Source: Candidatus Accumulibacter iunctus (lineage in GTDB: Bacteria; Pseudomonadota; Gammaproteobacteria; Burkholderiales; Rhodocyclaceae). From it: a DNA stretch of 17,948 bases. The position numbers and the translations under genes were made by a program. The notes beneath the pieces are model-generated. The model was not told the origin of the DNA and did not search any database. It was given only the letters and a program-made list of their open reading frames with translations. Position 1 is the first letter of the stretch. Each line of letters opens with the position of its first letter. Shown piece after piece: positions 1 through 7,461 of the stretch. The stretch lies in contig DDUX01000153.1 in NCBI GenBank assembly GCA_002345025.1, positions 2,189 to 20,136 of the forward strand, read 5' to 3'.

Positions 1-267
1 AATCCCCGGCGGCTGGTCGATGCTCACCTGCTCGGCAACGGCCAGGTGCAGCGAGAGATGCAGGAAAGGGTTCATCTGCCCGCTCTCGGGACTGAACTCC
101 TGCTCGATCGCCGTTGCCGGATCCTCGAGCAGCGCATGGTACTCGGGATGCTGCAGCATCAGGTCGGCGGCCGTCACCTCGGCACCTTCGAGGATCGAGC
201 GCTGGCGATGCTTCTGCCACGCCTGACAGAAGAACTGCCGGACCTGCTCACGCGTCGGGTTGAACAT
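1..267 (-). CDS. DUF1841 family protein (3' end beyond window)
   Basis: The first 89 residues are visible; the gene runs off the left edge, so its C-terminus is unknown. It begins MFNPTREQVRQFF and ends in the window with a conserved-looking block, NPFLHLSLHLAVAEQ followed by VSIDQPPG (about residues 66-88), which I recognise as typical of the DUF1841 proteins of beta- and gammaproteobacteria. The function of that family is not known. There is no signal peptide or membrane segment in the visible part, so it is probably cytoplasmic. The ATG at 267-265 is supported by an AGGAG a few bases upstream. That ribosome binding site lies inside the last codons of the FIST gene, and the two reading frames overlap by 20 nt, suggesting translational coupling at the end of the rnf-nth operon. 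Confidence 0.85.
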   Translation of the reverse strand, partial: MFNPTREQVRQFFCQAWQKHRQRSILEGAEVTAADLMLQHPEYHALLEDPATAIEQEFSPESGQMNPFLHLSLHLAVAEQVSIDQPPGI

Positions 268-1381
268 CGGGTCTCCTTCCGGGTTGACTGATCAGCGCGC
301 TGACGACGGCGTTCTGCAGCAGCCGGTTGCCGCCGCGTGCAACGGGCGCCATCTGCCCGGTACCGTAGGCGCCGATCAGCGGCAGATGCGGGAAGATCTC
401 CCGCAGACAGGCGAGATCCTGATCGTCGCCACCGTAATGATACGGGCCGCGGCCGATGCACGAAAAAACGATGGCCGCCTGCGGTCGGCGAACGAGCGGG
501 ACGAGTGCGGATAGGCTGCGGCGCATGTCGGCGGCGCTCGCCTGTGGCAGCCGTATCGCCCACAGCACGCGACTTCCCGGAAGCAGATGCTGCGCCAGCG
601 TCAGCGAGCCATCGGCGTTGGCGGCAACGATCGCCACCGGCTGCAGCCGGCCGTCGGTGACTGCCCGCTGCCATGCGCCGCCGCTGTCGCAGCCGGGATC
701 GTCGAGCAGCACCGCGCACAGCGATGCCAGCGGCAGCCGGTCGGCGGACTGTTGTTGCGGCGGCAGGTTGCGCCGCAGATGGTCGAGCGCCGGCGCGCCG
801 TCCAGCGCCAGCAGATCCAGGGCCCGACTACCGGTCACCGCCGCCGGGCGGCCAAACAGTTGCCAGCCCCGGGAGACGGCGAGATCGACTCGCGCGCCGC
901 GCAGTTCGACCTCGCACTGCCGCCCCAGGCGGCCGTTCTGCCAGGCCGTCGCCTCGGCGTGCCCCGGGCGGCCGGCAAAGCAGCCGCCGAAGCGCTCCGG
1001 ACCGGAACCGGTCCAGGCGTGCGGCAAGCTGCTGCCACCATAACCGAGGATCGGCCCGGCACTCGCGCCGGCGTTCTGCCGGCGTCCCAACGGCGCCAGA
1101 TCACCGGCAAACACCATCACCGCCACCGCCGGACGGTCGAGTACCCAGCCCTCGTCGGTGAAAACCCCGGCAGCGATGCCGCCAGCGACCTCGGTACAGC
1201 GCGCCGCACGGGCAACGGCGGTCACCGCCGCCTGTGCCTGGGAACTGAACTCGGCCGAGAGAAACAGCAGGACGCCGCGGGCCTGGCGACTGCCGACCTT
1301 CTCGAGTGCCATGCCGGCTGCTGTTGCCGCCAGTGATGGCACGGCGTCGTTGCCCGCCAGCAGCACGCTGCCGATGCTCAT
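248..1381 (-). CDS. FIST-domain sensor-like protein
   Basis: This 377-residue protein begins MSIGSVLLAGNDAVPSLAA. The family assignment rests on the FIST_N/FIST_C layout. The N-terminal half has alternating hydrophobic strands such as ARGVLLFLSAEFSS and a Gly-rich stretch GGIAAGVFTDEGWV. The C-terminal half contains FSCIGRG (residues 306-312), then HLPLIGAYGTGQ (332-343), the usual FIST_C signature. FIST domains are proposed small-ligand sensory modules, often found in signalling proteins. Here there is no fused kinase, cyclase or methyl-accepting domain, so the domain stands alone, and no ligand can be named. The ATG at 1381 forms an ATGA overlap with the nth stop codon; the same frame stays open further upstream but that part only shadows nth. 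Context places it in the rnf-nth operon, but a role in redox sensing is speculation. Confidence 0.8.
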   Translation of the reverse strand: MSIGSVLLAGNDAVPSLAATAAGMALEKVGSRQARGVLLFLSAEFSSQAQAAVTAVARAARCTEVAGGIAAGVFTDEGWVLDRPAVAVMVFAGDLAPLGRRQNAGASAGPILGYGGSSLPHAWTGSGPERFGGCFAGRPGHAEATAWQNGRLGRQCEVELRGARVDLAVSRGWQLFGRPAAVTGSRALDLLALDGAPALDHLRRNLPPQQQSADRLPLASLCAVLLDDPGCDSGGAWQRAVTDGRLQPVAIVAANADGSLTLAQHLLPGSRVLWAIRLPQASAADMRRSLSALVPLVRRPQAAIVFSCIGRGPYHYGGDDQDLACLREIFPHLPLIGAYGTGQMAPVARGGNRLLQNAVVSALISQPGRRPDVQPDA

Positions 1382-2049
1382 CGGCGGGCGCTGCCGGCCG
1401 CTGCGCCGGCCTTTTCCGGATAGACGCAGAGGTCTTCGATGGCGCAGTGCCAGCACTCCGGCTGCCGTGCCTTGCAGACGTAGCGCCCGTGCAGCAGCAG
1501 CCAGTGGTGGGCGAACTGCCTGAACTCCGGCGGCACCACCCGCAGCAGTTCCTGCTCGACTGCCAGCGGCGTCGTCCCCGGCGCCAGGCCGCTGCGGTTG
1601 GCGACGCGGAAGATGTGCGTGTCGACAGCAATCGTCGGCTCGCCGAAAGCGGTATTGAGAACCACGTTGGCGGTCTTGCGGCCGACCCCGGGCAGTGCCT
1701 CGAGTTCGGCGCGCTGCCGCGGCAGATCGCCGCCGTGCCGTTCGAGCAACTGGCGGCAGGTGGCGATGACGTTTCGCGCCTTGCCCTGCCACAGGCCGAT
1801 GCGGTTGATATAGGCCGCCAGGCCGCTTTCGCCGAGCGCCAGCATCGCCTGCGGTGTCGGCGCGTCGGCAAACAGCTTGCGGGTGGCCAGATTGACGCTG
1901 CGGTCGGTCGCCTGCGCCGAGAGGATGACGGCGATCAGCAACTGAAACGGCGTTGCGTACTCGAGTTCGGTCGTCGGCTCCGGATTGCCGGCGCGCAAGC
2001 GGGTGAAGATCGCCTCGCCTTGCGGGCCACGCAGCGCTTTCTCGTTCAC
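1378..2049 (-). CDS. nth: Endonuclease III (DNA glycosylase/AP lyase)
   Basis: This 223-residue protein is about the length of E. coli Nth (211). It removes oxidised pyrimidines from DNA and cleaves the abasic site. The helix-hairpin-helix LPGVGRKTANVVLN spans residues 119-132 and includes the catalytic lysine K125. The catalytic aspartate is D143 in AVDTHIFRVANR. The C-terminal [4Fe-4S] loop has the exact spacing C-X6-C-X2-C-X5-C (C192, C199, C202, C208). The most likely start is GTG at 2049-2047, with GAGG five bases upstream; an ATG much further upstream would only extend into rnfE. nth directly downstream of rnf is a widely conserved arrangement (also in E. coli, rsxABCDGE-nth). It lies 62 nt after rnfE and its stop overlaps the start of the FIST gene. 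Confidence 0.96.
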   Translation of the reverse strand: MNEKALRGPQGEAIFTRLRAGNPEPTTELEYATPFQLLIAVILSAQATDRSVNLATRKLFADAPTPQAMLALGESGLAAYINRIGLWQGKARNVIATCRQLLERHGGDLPRQRAELEALPGVGRKTANVVLNTAFGEPTIAVDTHIFRVANRSGLAPGTTPLAVEQELLRVVPPEFRQFAHHWLLLHGRYVCKARQPECWHCAIEDLCVYPEKAGAAAGSARR

Positions 2050-2111
2050 CGGCACCTCAAAGGTTGTGAAAGAATGTACTGCGCGACGGCGCGCGATTGC
2101 CTCACCGCGGC

Positions 2112-2810
2112 TCAGGCGTTGTCGGTCACTGCCGTCGGCGGCGCCGGCTGCGGGCGCTGACCCGAACTGCGTGCGGCGGCACGCGCTTCGACCCAGTTCT
2201 TCCAGGCGATCAGGCAGCCCAGCAGGATGAAGGCGCCCGGCGGCAGCATGGCGAGCAGCAGCCCGGGATAGTCTCTGGGCAGCAACGGCAGCGGCTGCAG
2301 CCCGGGAAAGACCATGTCGATGCCTGAGAAGAGCGTGCCACCGCCGATCAGTTCGCGCAGCCCGCCGAGCAGGGCCAGCGTCCACAGCATGCCGACGCCC
2401 ATGAAGACGCCGTCAAACGCGGCTTGCAGCGGCGGGTTCTTGTTGGCAAAGGCCTCGACCCGCGCCAGAACGATGCAGTTGGTGACGATCAGTGGAATGA
2501 AGATGCCGAGCACCAGGTAGAGTTCGTGCAGTTGTGCGTTGAAGATCAGGTCGACGACCGTCACCAGCGCGGCGACGATCAGGATGAAGACGGGTATGCG
2601 GATCTCGTGCGGAATCAGGTTGCGCAGCGCGGCGACGGCGACGTTGGCGATGGCCATGACGATGATCGTCGCCAGCGACAGCATGACGCCATTGACGACG
2701 TTGGTGGTCACCGCCAGCAGCGGGCACAGGCCGAGAATCTGCACCAGACTCGAATTCTGTTTCCAGAGACCGTTATCCCGGATCTGACTGAGTTCATCAC
2801 GGCTGATCAT
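2112..2810 (-). CDS. rnfE: Rnf electron transport complex subunit E
   Basis: This 232-residue inner-membrane protein is homologous to RnfA and shares its signature: QNSSLVQILGLCPLLAVTT near the N-terminus, and ILVTNC-like LIVTNCIVLARVEAF in the middle. About six hydrophobic helices are visible. In Rnf/Nqr complexes RnfE and RnfA form a paired membrane core with inverted topology that holds an iron-sulfur cluster between conserved cysteines; the cysteines in GLCP and TNC are kept here. The start MISRDELSQ at 2810 gives an ATGA overlap with the rnfG stop; the same frame extends upstream but only as a shadow of rnfG. The hydrophilic tail after the last helix is Ala/Arg/Pro-rich and not conserved. 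Confidence 0.95.
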   Translation of the reverse strand: MISRDELSQIRDNGLWKQNSSLVQILGLCPLLAVTTNVVNGVMLSLATIIVMAIANVAVAALRNLIPHEIRIPVFILIVAALVTVVDLIFNAQLHELYLVLGIFIPLIVTNCIVLARVEAFANKNPPLQAAFDGVFMGVGMLWTLALLGGLRELIGGGTLFSGIDMVFPGLQPLPLLPRDYPGLLLAMLPPGAFILLGCLIAWKNWVEARAAARSSGQRPQPAPPTAVTDNA

Positions 2811-3475
2811 TTCGCTGCCCCGTCCAAAGCGAACAACTGCTGCCGGTTCTCGGCCACCCAGTGCAGCGCCCGATGCACTGCCCTGATCACTGCGCGCGGC
2901 GTGACGGTGGCGCCAACGACCGAGTCGAAGCGGCCACCATCCTTGCGCACGCGCCACTCGCGGTCGCCGACCGCGGCCAGCGAGAGTCCGTCAAACTGCC
3001 TGATCCACGGCCGCTCCCTGTTGCGGTCCTTGCGCGGCTCGATGTAATCGCCGAGACCGGGCGTCTCCTTGTGCTGCGTCACCCGTACCCCGAGCAGGGT
3101 GCCGTCGGCGGCGACGGCGAGCAGCAGCCGGATGCGGCCCGAATAGCCATCGGCGGCAACGGCTTCGAAAACCACGGCGCTCACCCTGCCCCCCTTGCGC
3201 GCGAGATAGGCCGTCGATTCCTCTTCCAGTCCGAGCCCGACAGCCGGCGCCAGGCGCCGGCTGTCGGCGAGCAGCTCATTGTCGTAGAGATCGGGCGGCA
3301 GCACCTCGTCGATCAGCTTCATCTTCTCGGCCGCCGCCGCCGCCTCGATCGCCGGCCGCGTCCACAGGTAGGCGGCAGCCAGCAGGCTGGTGAACGCGAC
3401 GACGAAGATCAGCAGGATGAGTGCCGTTCGCAGGGCCATTGCCGGCGCCGTCGGCGTCCGGAGCGGCGGCGTCAT
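2807..3475 (-). CDS. rnfG: Rnf electron transport complex subunit G (covalent flavoprotein)
   Basis: This 222-residue protein has one N-terminal membrane anchor (about residues 15-38, LRTALILLIFVVAFTSLLAA) and a periplasmic FMN-binding domain. HKETPGLGDYIE (135-146) is typical of RnfG/NqrC. The flavinylation motif is VVGATVT (186-192), in which T192 is the expected covalent FMN attachment residue; the position before GAT is valine rather than the Ser/Thr/Ala more often seen. Attachment requires the ApbE flavin transferase, which is not encoded in this window. Start and stop are both fused to neighbours by 4-nt ATGA overlaps (rnfD before, rnfE after). A striking perfect inverted repeat with 15-bp arms lies inside codons for about residues 70-79 (see the repeat entry). 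Confidence 0.95.
   Translation of the reverse strand: MTPPLRTPTAPAMALRTALILLIFVVAFTSLLAAAYLWTRPAIEAAAAAEKMKLIDEVLPPDLYDNELLADSRRLAPAVGLGLEEESTAYLARKGGRVSAVVFEAVAADGYSGRIRLLLAVAADGTLLGVRVTQHKETPGLGDYIEPRKDRNRERPWIRQFDGLSLAAVGDREWRVRKDGGRFDSVVGATVTPRAVIRAVHRALHWVAENRQQLFALDGAAK
3237..3267. repeat. Perfect inverted repeat, 15-bp arms, inside rnfG
   Basis: The arms at 3237-3251 and 3253-3267 are exact reverse complements around the single base A3252. Pairing stops at 3236/3268. The sequence encodes part of ADSRRLAPAVG in RnfG, so it is under coding constraint, yet it is perfectly self-complementary. In single-stranded DNA or mRNA it could form a very GC-rich hairpin after a few central pairs open. 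No T-tract follows on either strand, so it is not an ordinary terminator. Confidence 0.9.
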
Positions 3476-4491
3476 CGCTGTTTCTTCATGCCGAAGATCG
3501 GCGGTTGCGTATACATGTCGATCAGCGGCACACAGAGGTTCAGCAGCAGCACGGCAAAGGCGACGCCGTCGGGATAGCCGCCGAAGACGCGGATGACGTA
3601 GGCGATCGCGCCGGCGAGGAAGCCGAAGATCAGCTTGCCGCGGAAGGTGGTCGACCCGGAAACGGGATCGGTGACGATGAAGAAGGCACCGAGCATCGCA
3701 CCGCCCGAGAAGAGATGGAACAGCGGACTAGCGAACTGCTGCGGCTTCCACAGCCAAAGGATTGCGGCGAGCAGCGAGAGGCCGCAAACGAAGGCCAGCG
3801 GCGCCTGCCAGGGGATGATCCGCCGCTGCCACAGCCAGACGCCGCCGAGCAGGTAGCCGGCACTCACCCACTCCCAGCCGCGACCGGCGAAATTGCCGAA
3901 GACCTCCTGCGTCGCCAGCAGCGTCGGCACATCGACCGCTCCCTCGCCGAGTTTCAGCGCCGTCTTCAGCGCGTCGAGCGGTGTCGCACCGGTCATCGCA
4001 TCGACCCGCGGCGCGAGCCCGACAATGATCTCGAACTGCTCGCGCAGGCTCAGCTCGAGGCCCAGGGCCGGCCACTGCGACATCAGTGCGGGGAAGGAAA
4101 CGATGCACGCGGCGAAGGCGATCATCGCCGGATTGAAAGGGTTCTGGCCAAGCCCCCCATAGAGATGCTTGGCGACGACGATGGCGAAGAGGACGCCGAC
4201 GGCGGTCAGCCACCACGGCGAAAGGGGCGGGAAAGCGAGGGCGACCAGCCAAGCGGTGACGATCGCGCTGCCATCGGTGACGAAGAGAAGCAGCGGCCGG
4301 CGGCGCAGCCGGAGCATCAGCACTTCGCCTAGCAGCGCCGCCAGCGTGGCGATCGCCAGTTGCAGGATGATGCTCGGACCGATCAGCCAGACGTAGGCGG
4401 CGATTCCCGGCAGCAGGGCGAGCAGGACCTGCAGCATCACGCGGCGCACACTGACGTCGGCCAGCAGGTAGGGCGGCGTCGACCAGGACAT
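3472..4491 (-). CDS. rnfD: Rnf electron transport complex subunit D
   Basis: This 339-residue polytopic membrane protein is homologous to NqrB. It opens MSWSTPPYLLADVSVRRVM, and the first third shows several helices. The covalent FMN site MTGATPLDALK lies at residues 166-176, with T170 as the flavinylated threonine. LYGGLGQNPFNPAM (110-123) and the C-terminal FRGKLIFGFLAGAIAYVIR and GGYPDGVAFAVLLLN blocks are family hallmarks. RnfD carries electrons from the RnfC/RnfB side toward RnfG and is a candidate ion-translocation subunit. Its start overlaps the rnfC stop as TGATG, and its end overlaps the rnfG start as ATGA. The same frame is open further upstream within rnfC, but that extension carries no RnfD homology. 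Confidence 0.96.
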   Translation of the reverse strand: MSWSTPPYLLADVSVRRVMLQVLLALLPGIAAYVWLIGPSIILQLAIATLAALLGEVLMLRLRRRPLLLFVTDGSAIVTAWLVALAFPPLSPWWLTAVGVLFAIVVAKHLYGGLGQNPFNPAMIAFAACIVSFPALMSQWPALGLELSLREQFEIIVGLAPRVDAMTGATPLDALKTALKLGEGAVDVPTLLATQEVFGNFAGRGWEWVSAGYLLGGVWLWQRRIIPWQAPLAFVCGLSLLAAILWLWKPQQFASPLFHLFSGGAMLGAFFIVTDPVSGSTTFRGKLIFGFLAGAIAYVIRVFGGYPDGVAFAVLLLNLCVPLIDMYTQPPIFGMKKQR

Positions 4492-6230
4492 CACTCGTCC
4501 CGCTGCGAAGCCGCCGGCGGCACGCTGTCGGCGCCCGGCCCGCCCGCGGGCGTTGCCGGCAGCACCGCTCGTCGCGCCTCGACGGCGGCAATCTCGCGCT
4601 GCTGCCCAGTGCTGAGTCCATCGGTATTCCTCGGCTGCGCCGACTCGCGCTGCGCGCGCGCGCGCTCCATCGCCGCGGCGATGGCGGCCTTCCTGATCGC
4701 TTCGGCGTCGCTCGCCGTCGCAGCGGCCTCGCTCGCCGCTGCCGCCGGCGGGCCGTCTACCGCTGGCGGCCGCTCCGGTGCTACCTTCTTCTCGCTCGTC
4801 CTGGCGCTGGCAGCCCGGGCCAGGCGCTCGGCCTTCTCGGCCTGCTCGCGCTCGGCGCGCGCGTTGCGCAGCTCGAAACGTTCCTTGGCGGCGTCGGCCG
4901 CCTGCTTCTCCCGCTCGCGCGCCCAGATCTCGCTCTTGGCGAAACGGAAGTACTGCACCAGCGGAATGTGTGACGGGCAGACGTAACTGCAGCAGCCGCA
5001 CTCGATGCAGTCGAAGATGTAATACTCCTGCGTCTTGCCGAAGTTCCGCGCGCGCGAGAACCAGTACAGCTCGAATGGTTGCAGCTCGTGCGGGCAGACT
5101 TCGGCGCAGGCACCGCAGCGGATGCACGGCATTTCCGGCGGCGGCGGCGGAAAGAGTCCGGGCGAAGCGGCGATGATGCAGTTCGTCGCCTTGACGACCG
5201 GCGCGTCGAGGTCGGGAATCTCGAAGCCCATCATCGGGCCGCCCATCAGGAAGCCGCTGCTGTCGGCCCTGGCCGCACCGAGTGCCACCACCTCGCGCAT
5301 CGGCGTACCGAGCCGGACCTCCCAGTTGCGCGGCCGCTCGACGTTACCGGTCAGCGTGACGATGCGCGAGAGGACCGGTTCGCCGCAGGCGAGCGCCCGA
5401 TAGGCGGTGTACACCGTGGCGACGTTGAAGCACTGCACACCCAGCTCGGTAGACCGCTTGCTGGCGGGAACTTCCTTGCCGGTCAGGACGCGGATCAGCT
5501 GCTTGGCGCCACCCGCGGGGTACCGCGTGGGCACGCCGACGACGCGATAGTCCTCGGCCAGACGAAGAACGGCCGCCTGCATCGCGGCAATCGCTTCCGG
5601 CTTGTTGTCCTCGATGCCGATGAGGACTTCGCGCGCCGCCAGCAGGTCACGGAAGATGGCGATTCCGCGGACGATCTCCTCGGCACGCTCGCGCATCAGC
5701 ATGTCGTCGCAGGTCATGAAGGGTTCGCACTCGGCACCGTTGATGACCAGATGCTCCATCGCCACGGCGCGCGCCGGCGTCAGCTTGGCGTGACTCGGGA
5801 AGGCGGCACCTCCGAGGCCGACGACACCAGCGTCGCGCAGCAGTTCGCGCACGCGTTCGGGTGCCAGACTGCGGTGGTCGACCGCCCGGCGCTCGATCCA
5901 CTCGTCACGCCCATCCGGCTCGATGACCACGCAGAGCGTCGGCAAACCGGACGGATGCGCCGCGACATGCGGTTCTATGGCCAGCACGCGGCCGGATGTC
6001 GGCGCATGCACCGCGGCCGACACCCAGCCATCGGCGCCGCCGATCAACTGCCCCTTGCGAACCTTCTCGCCGACCTCGACCAACGGATTCGGCGCCCCGC
6101 CGATGCTCTGATGCAGCGGCACGAACAGGCGTGCGGGAAGCGGCGCCTGGGCGATCGGCTCCTGCACCGAGATCGTCTTGTTCGTCTCGGGTTTGACTCC
6201 CCCCCTGAAGCGGAACAGTTGCGCCAGCAC
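4491..6230 (-). CDS. rnfC: Rnf electron transport complex subunit C
   Basis: This 579-residue peripheral subunit is thought to exchange electrons with NADH through FMN and iron-sulfur clusters. Visible parts are the N-terminal barrel-sandwich region beginning VLAQLFRFRGGVKPE, the nucleotide/FMN region GVVGLGGAAFPSHAKL (135-150) and NGAECEPFMTCDD (164-176), and the SLBB region following it. Two 4Fe-4S motifs are complete: C369, C372, C375, C379 and C408, C411, C414, C418. From about residue 435 to the end is a charged, Ala/Glu/Arg-rich tail with no recognisable domain, as in many proteobacterial RnfC/RsxC proteins. I chose the GTG at 6230-6228 because it lies just after the rnfB stop with GAGG eight bases upstream and gives the family N-terminus; no suitable ATG is nearby. 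Confidence 0.95.
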   Translation of the reverse strand: MLAQLFRFRGGVKPETNKTISVQEPIAQAPLPARLFVPLHQSIGGAPNPLVEVGEKVRKGQLIGGADGWVSAAVHAPTSGRVLAIEPHVAAHPSGLPTLCVVIEPDGRDEWIERRAVDHRSLAPERVRELLRDAGVVGLGGAAFPSHAKLTPARAVAMEHLVINGAECEPFMTCDDMLMRERAEEIVRGIAIFRDLLAAREVLIGIEDNKPEAIAAMQAAVLRLAEDYRVVGVPTRYPAGGAKQLIRVLTGKEVPASKRSTELGVQCFNVATVYTAYRALACGEPVLSRIVTLTGNVERPRNWEVRLGTPMREVVALGAARADSSGFLMGGPMMGFEIPDLDAPVVKATNCIIAASPGLFPPPPPEMPCIRCGACAEVCPHELQPFELYWFSRARNFGKTQEYYIFDCIECGCCSYVCPSHIPLVQYFRFAKSEIWAREREKQAADAAKERFELRNARAEREQAEKAERLARAASARTSEKKVAPERPPAVDGPPAAAASEAAATASDAEAIRKAAIAAAMERARAQRESAQPRNTDGLSTGQQREIAAVEARRAVLPATPAGGPGADSVPPAASQRDE

Positions 6231-6240
6231 CGTGCTTGCC

Positions 6241-6783
6241 TCAGGCGGCGCGCTTGATTTCGAACACCGGATACTTCCACTTCCAGTTGTCGAGGTTCTC
6301 GGCGATCGGCTGCATGCTGATGCACTCGACCGGACAGGGCTTGACGCACAGTTCGCAGCCGGTGCACAACGGCTCGATGACGGTATGCATCTGTTTCGCC
6401 GCGCCAACGATCGCGTCGACCGGACAGGCCTGGATGCAGAGCGTGCAGCCGATGCAGGTCTGTTCGTCGATGATGGCAAGCTGCTTCGGCTTTTCCTCGG
6501 CCTCGAGCGGCTTGACCTCGCGACCCAGCAGGTCGGCCAGCTTGCGCACGCCATCCATCCCCCCGGGCGGGCACAGATTGATCTCGGCCTCGCCAGCCGA
6601 AATCGCCGATGCATACGGTTTGCAGCCCGGGTAGCCGCACTGCCCGCACTGGGTCTGCGGCAGGATGGCCTCGATCTTCTCGACCAGCGGGTCGCCCTCG
6701 ACCTTGAAGCGGATCGAGGCATAGCCAAGGGCCGCGCCGAGGACGACTGCGCCCAGAGCCATGATCGCCAGGGCGGTGATCAC
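6241..6783 (-). CDS. rnfB: Rnf electron transport complex subunit B (iron-sulfur protein)
   Basis: This 180-residue protein starts with a hydrophobic anchor (about residues 2-22) followed by a cytoplasmic iron-sulfur part. The first cluster motif is C46, C49, C54 and C71 (QCGQCGYPGC and LCPPGG). Two ferredoxin-type motifs follow: C110, C113, C116, C120 in CIGCTLCIQACP and C140, C143, C146, C150 in CTGCELCVKPCP. RnfB is the likely contact point for ferredoxin or another low-potential partner. All expected ligands are present. The start overlaps the rnfA stop as ATGA, and rnfC follows after about 10 nt. The length matches the short proteobacterial RnfB form rather than the long clostridial form with many clusters. 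Confidence 0.96.
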   Translation of the reverse strand: MITALAIMALGAVVLGAALGYASIRFKVEGDPLVEKIEAILPQTQCGQCGYPGCKPYASAISAGEAEINLCPPGGMDGVRKLADLLGREVKPLEAEEKPKQLAIIDEQTCIGCTLCIQACPVDAIVGAAKQMHTVIEPLCTGCELCVKPCPVECISMQPIAENLDNWKWKYPVFEIKRAA

Positions 6784-7364
6784 TGGTACCTGTCCAGCCC
6801 GGCAAAGCCCATGAAAGCAAGGCTCATCAGACCCGCGGTCACCATCGCGATCGCCGCACCCTGGAAGTAGACCGGTACGTCGGCGCCCTCGACGCGCTCG
6901 CGAATGCCGGCGAAGAGCACCAGCACGAGCGAAAAACCGACGGCACTGCCGGCACCGAAGAGCAATGATTCAACGAAATCGTGCCGGTTGGCAATATTCA
7001 GCAGCGGTACCCCGAGAACGGCGCAGTTGGTCGTGATCAGCGGCAGATAGATACCGAGCACCTGGTGCAGCAGCGGGCTGGTCTTCTGGATCACCATCTC
7101 GGTCAACTGGACGATCGCGGCGATGGTGACGATGAACGAGAGCGTGCGCAGATACTCGAGGCCAAAGGGCAGCAGGAGGTAGTGGTCGATGATGTAGCTG
7201 GCGCCGGTCGCGACGGTGAGCACGAACGTCGTCGCCGCGCCCATGCCAAAAGCCGTTTCCAGCTTCTTGGAAACGCCCATGAAGGGGCACAGGCCAAGGA
7301 TCTTGACGAGGACGACGTTATTGACGAGAACGGCGCCGACGATGATGAACAGGTAGTGAGTCAT
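6780..7364 (-). CDS. rnfA: Rnf electron transport complex subunit A
   Basis: This 194-residue, highly hydrophobic inner-membrane protein has about six helices. It is very typical of the family: LVNNVVLVKILGLCPFMGVSKK near the start and LPLITTNCAVLGVPLLN in the middle, with the paired cysteines in GLCP and TNC that coordinate the membrane cluster shared with RnfE. It is the first gene of the rnf operon. An AGGA lies five to six bases upstream of the ATG, and a good sigma70-type promoter is centred about 55 nt upstream. Rnf complexes either use an ion gradient to reduce ferredoxin or conserve energy in reverse. In nitrogen-fixing or SoxR-containing bacteria they supply low-potential electrons; which applies here cannot be told from the window. 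Confidence 0.97.
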   Translation of the reverse strand: MTHYLFIIVGAVLVNNVVLVKILGLCPFMGVSKKLETAFGMGAATTFVLTVATGASYIIDHYLLLPFGLEYLRTLSFIVTIAAIVQLTEMVIQKTSPLLHQVLGIYLPLITTNCAVLGVPLLNIANRHDFVESLLFGAGSAVGFSLVLVLFAGIRERVEGADVPVYFQGAAIAMVTAGLMSLAFMGFAGLDRYQ

Positions 7365-7405
7365 GATTCCTGGGAGCAGGACGCAGCGCAGTCGACAGCC
7401 GCGAC

Positions 7406-7434
7406 ATTATCACCCGTCATCCCGGCGCATTCAA
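7406..7434 (-). promoter_or_regulatory. Candidate sigma70 promoter for the rnf operon
   Basis: On the minus strand a -35 box TTGAAT (7434-7429) is followed after exactly 17 nt by GATAAT (7411-7406), matching the consensus at four and five of six positions. Initiation would fall near 7399, giving a leader of about 35 nt before rnfA. It lies in the 97-nt gap between pyrD and rnfA, so rnf could be transcribed separately from pyrD. No terminator is visible after pyrD, so readthrough is also possible. Confidence 0.6.
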
Positions 7435-7461
7435 CCACAGGCGCAACGCCGTCATCGCTGA

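Noticed and set aside
147..160. 14-nt palindrome in the DUF1841 gene, and similar short ones at 638-651 and in tupB
   Set aside because: Palindromes with 7-bp arms are expected by chance in GC-rich coding DNA of this length.
1382..1792. Upstream extension of the FIST reading frame
   Set aside because: It overlaps nth in another frame and is low-complexity; the ATGA at the nth stop is the natural start.
4492..5127. Upstream extension of the rnfD reading frame
   Set aside because: The extension lies wholly within rnfC in another frame and has no family similarity; the TGATG junction gives the proper RnfD start.
5079..6257. 392-codon open frame on the plus strand opposite rnfC
   Set aside because: It is an Arg/His-rich shadow; the minus strand has the complete RnfC with two cluster motifs.
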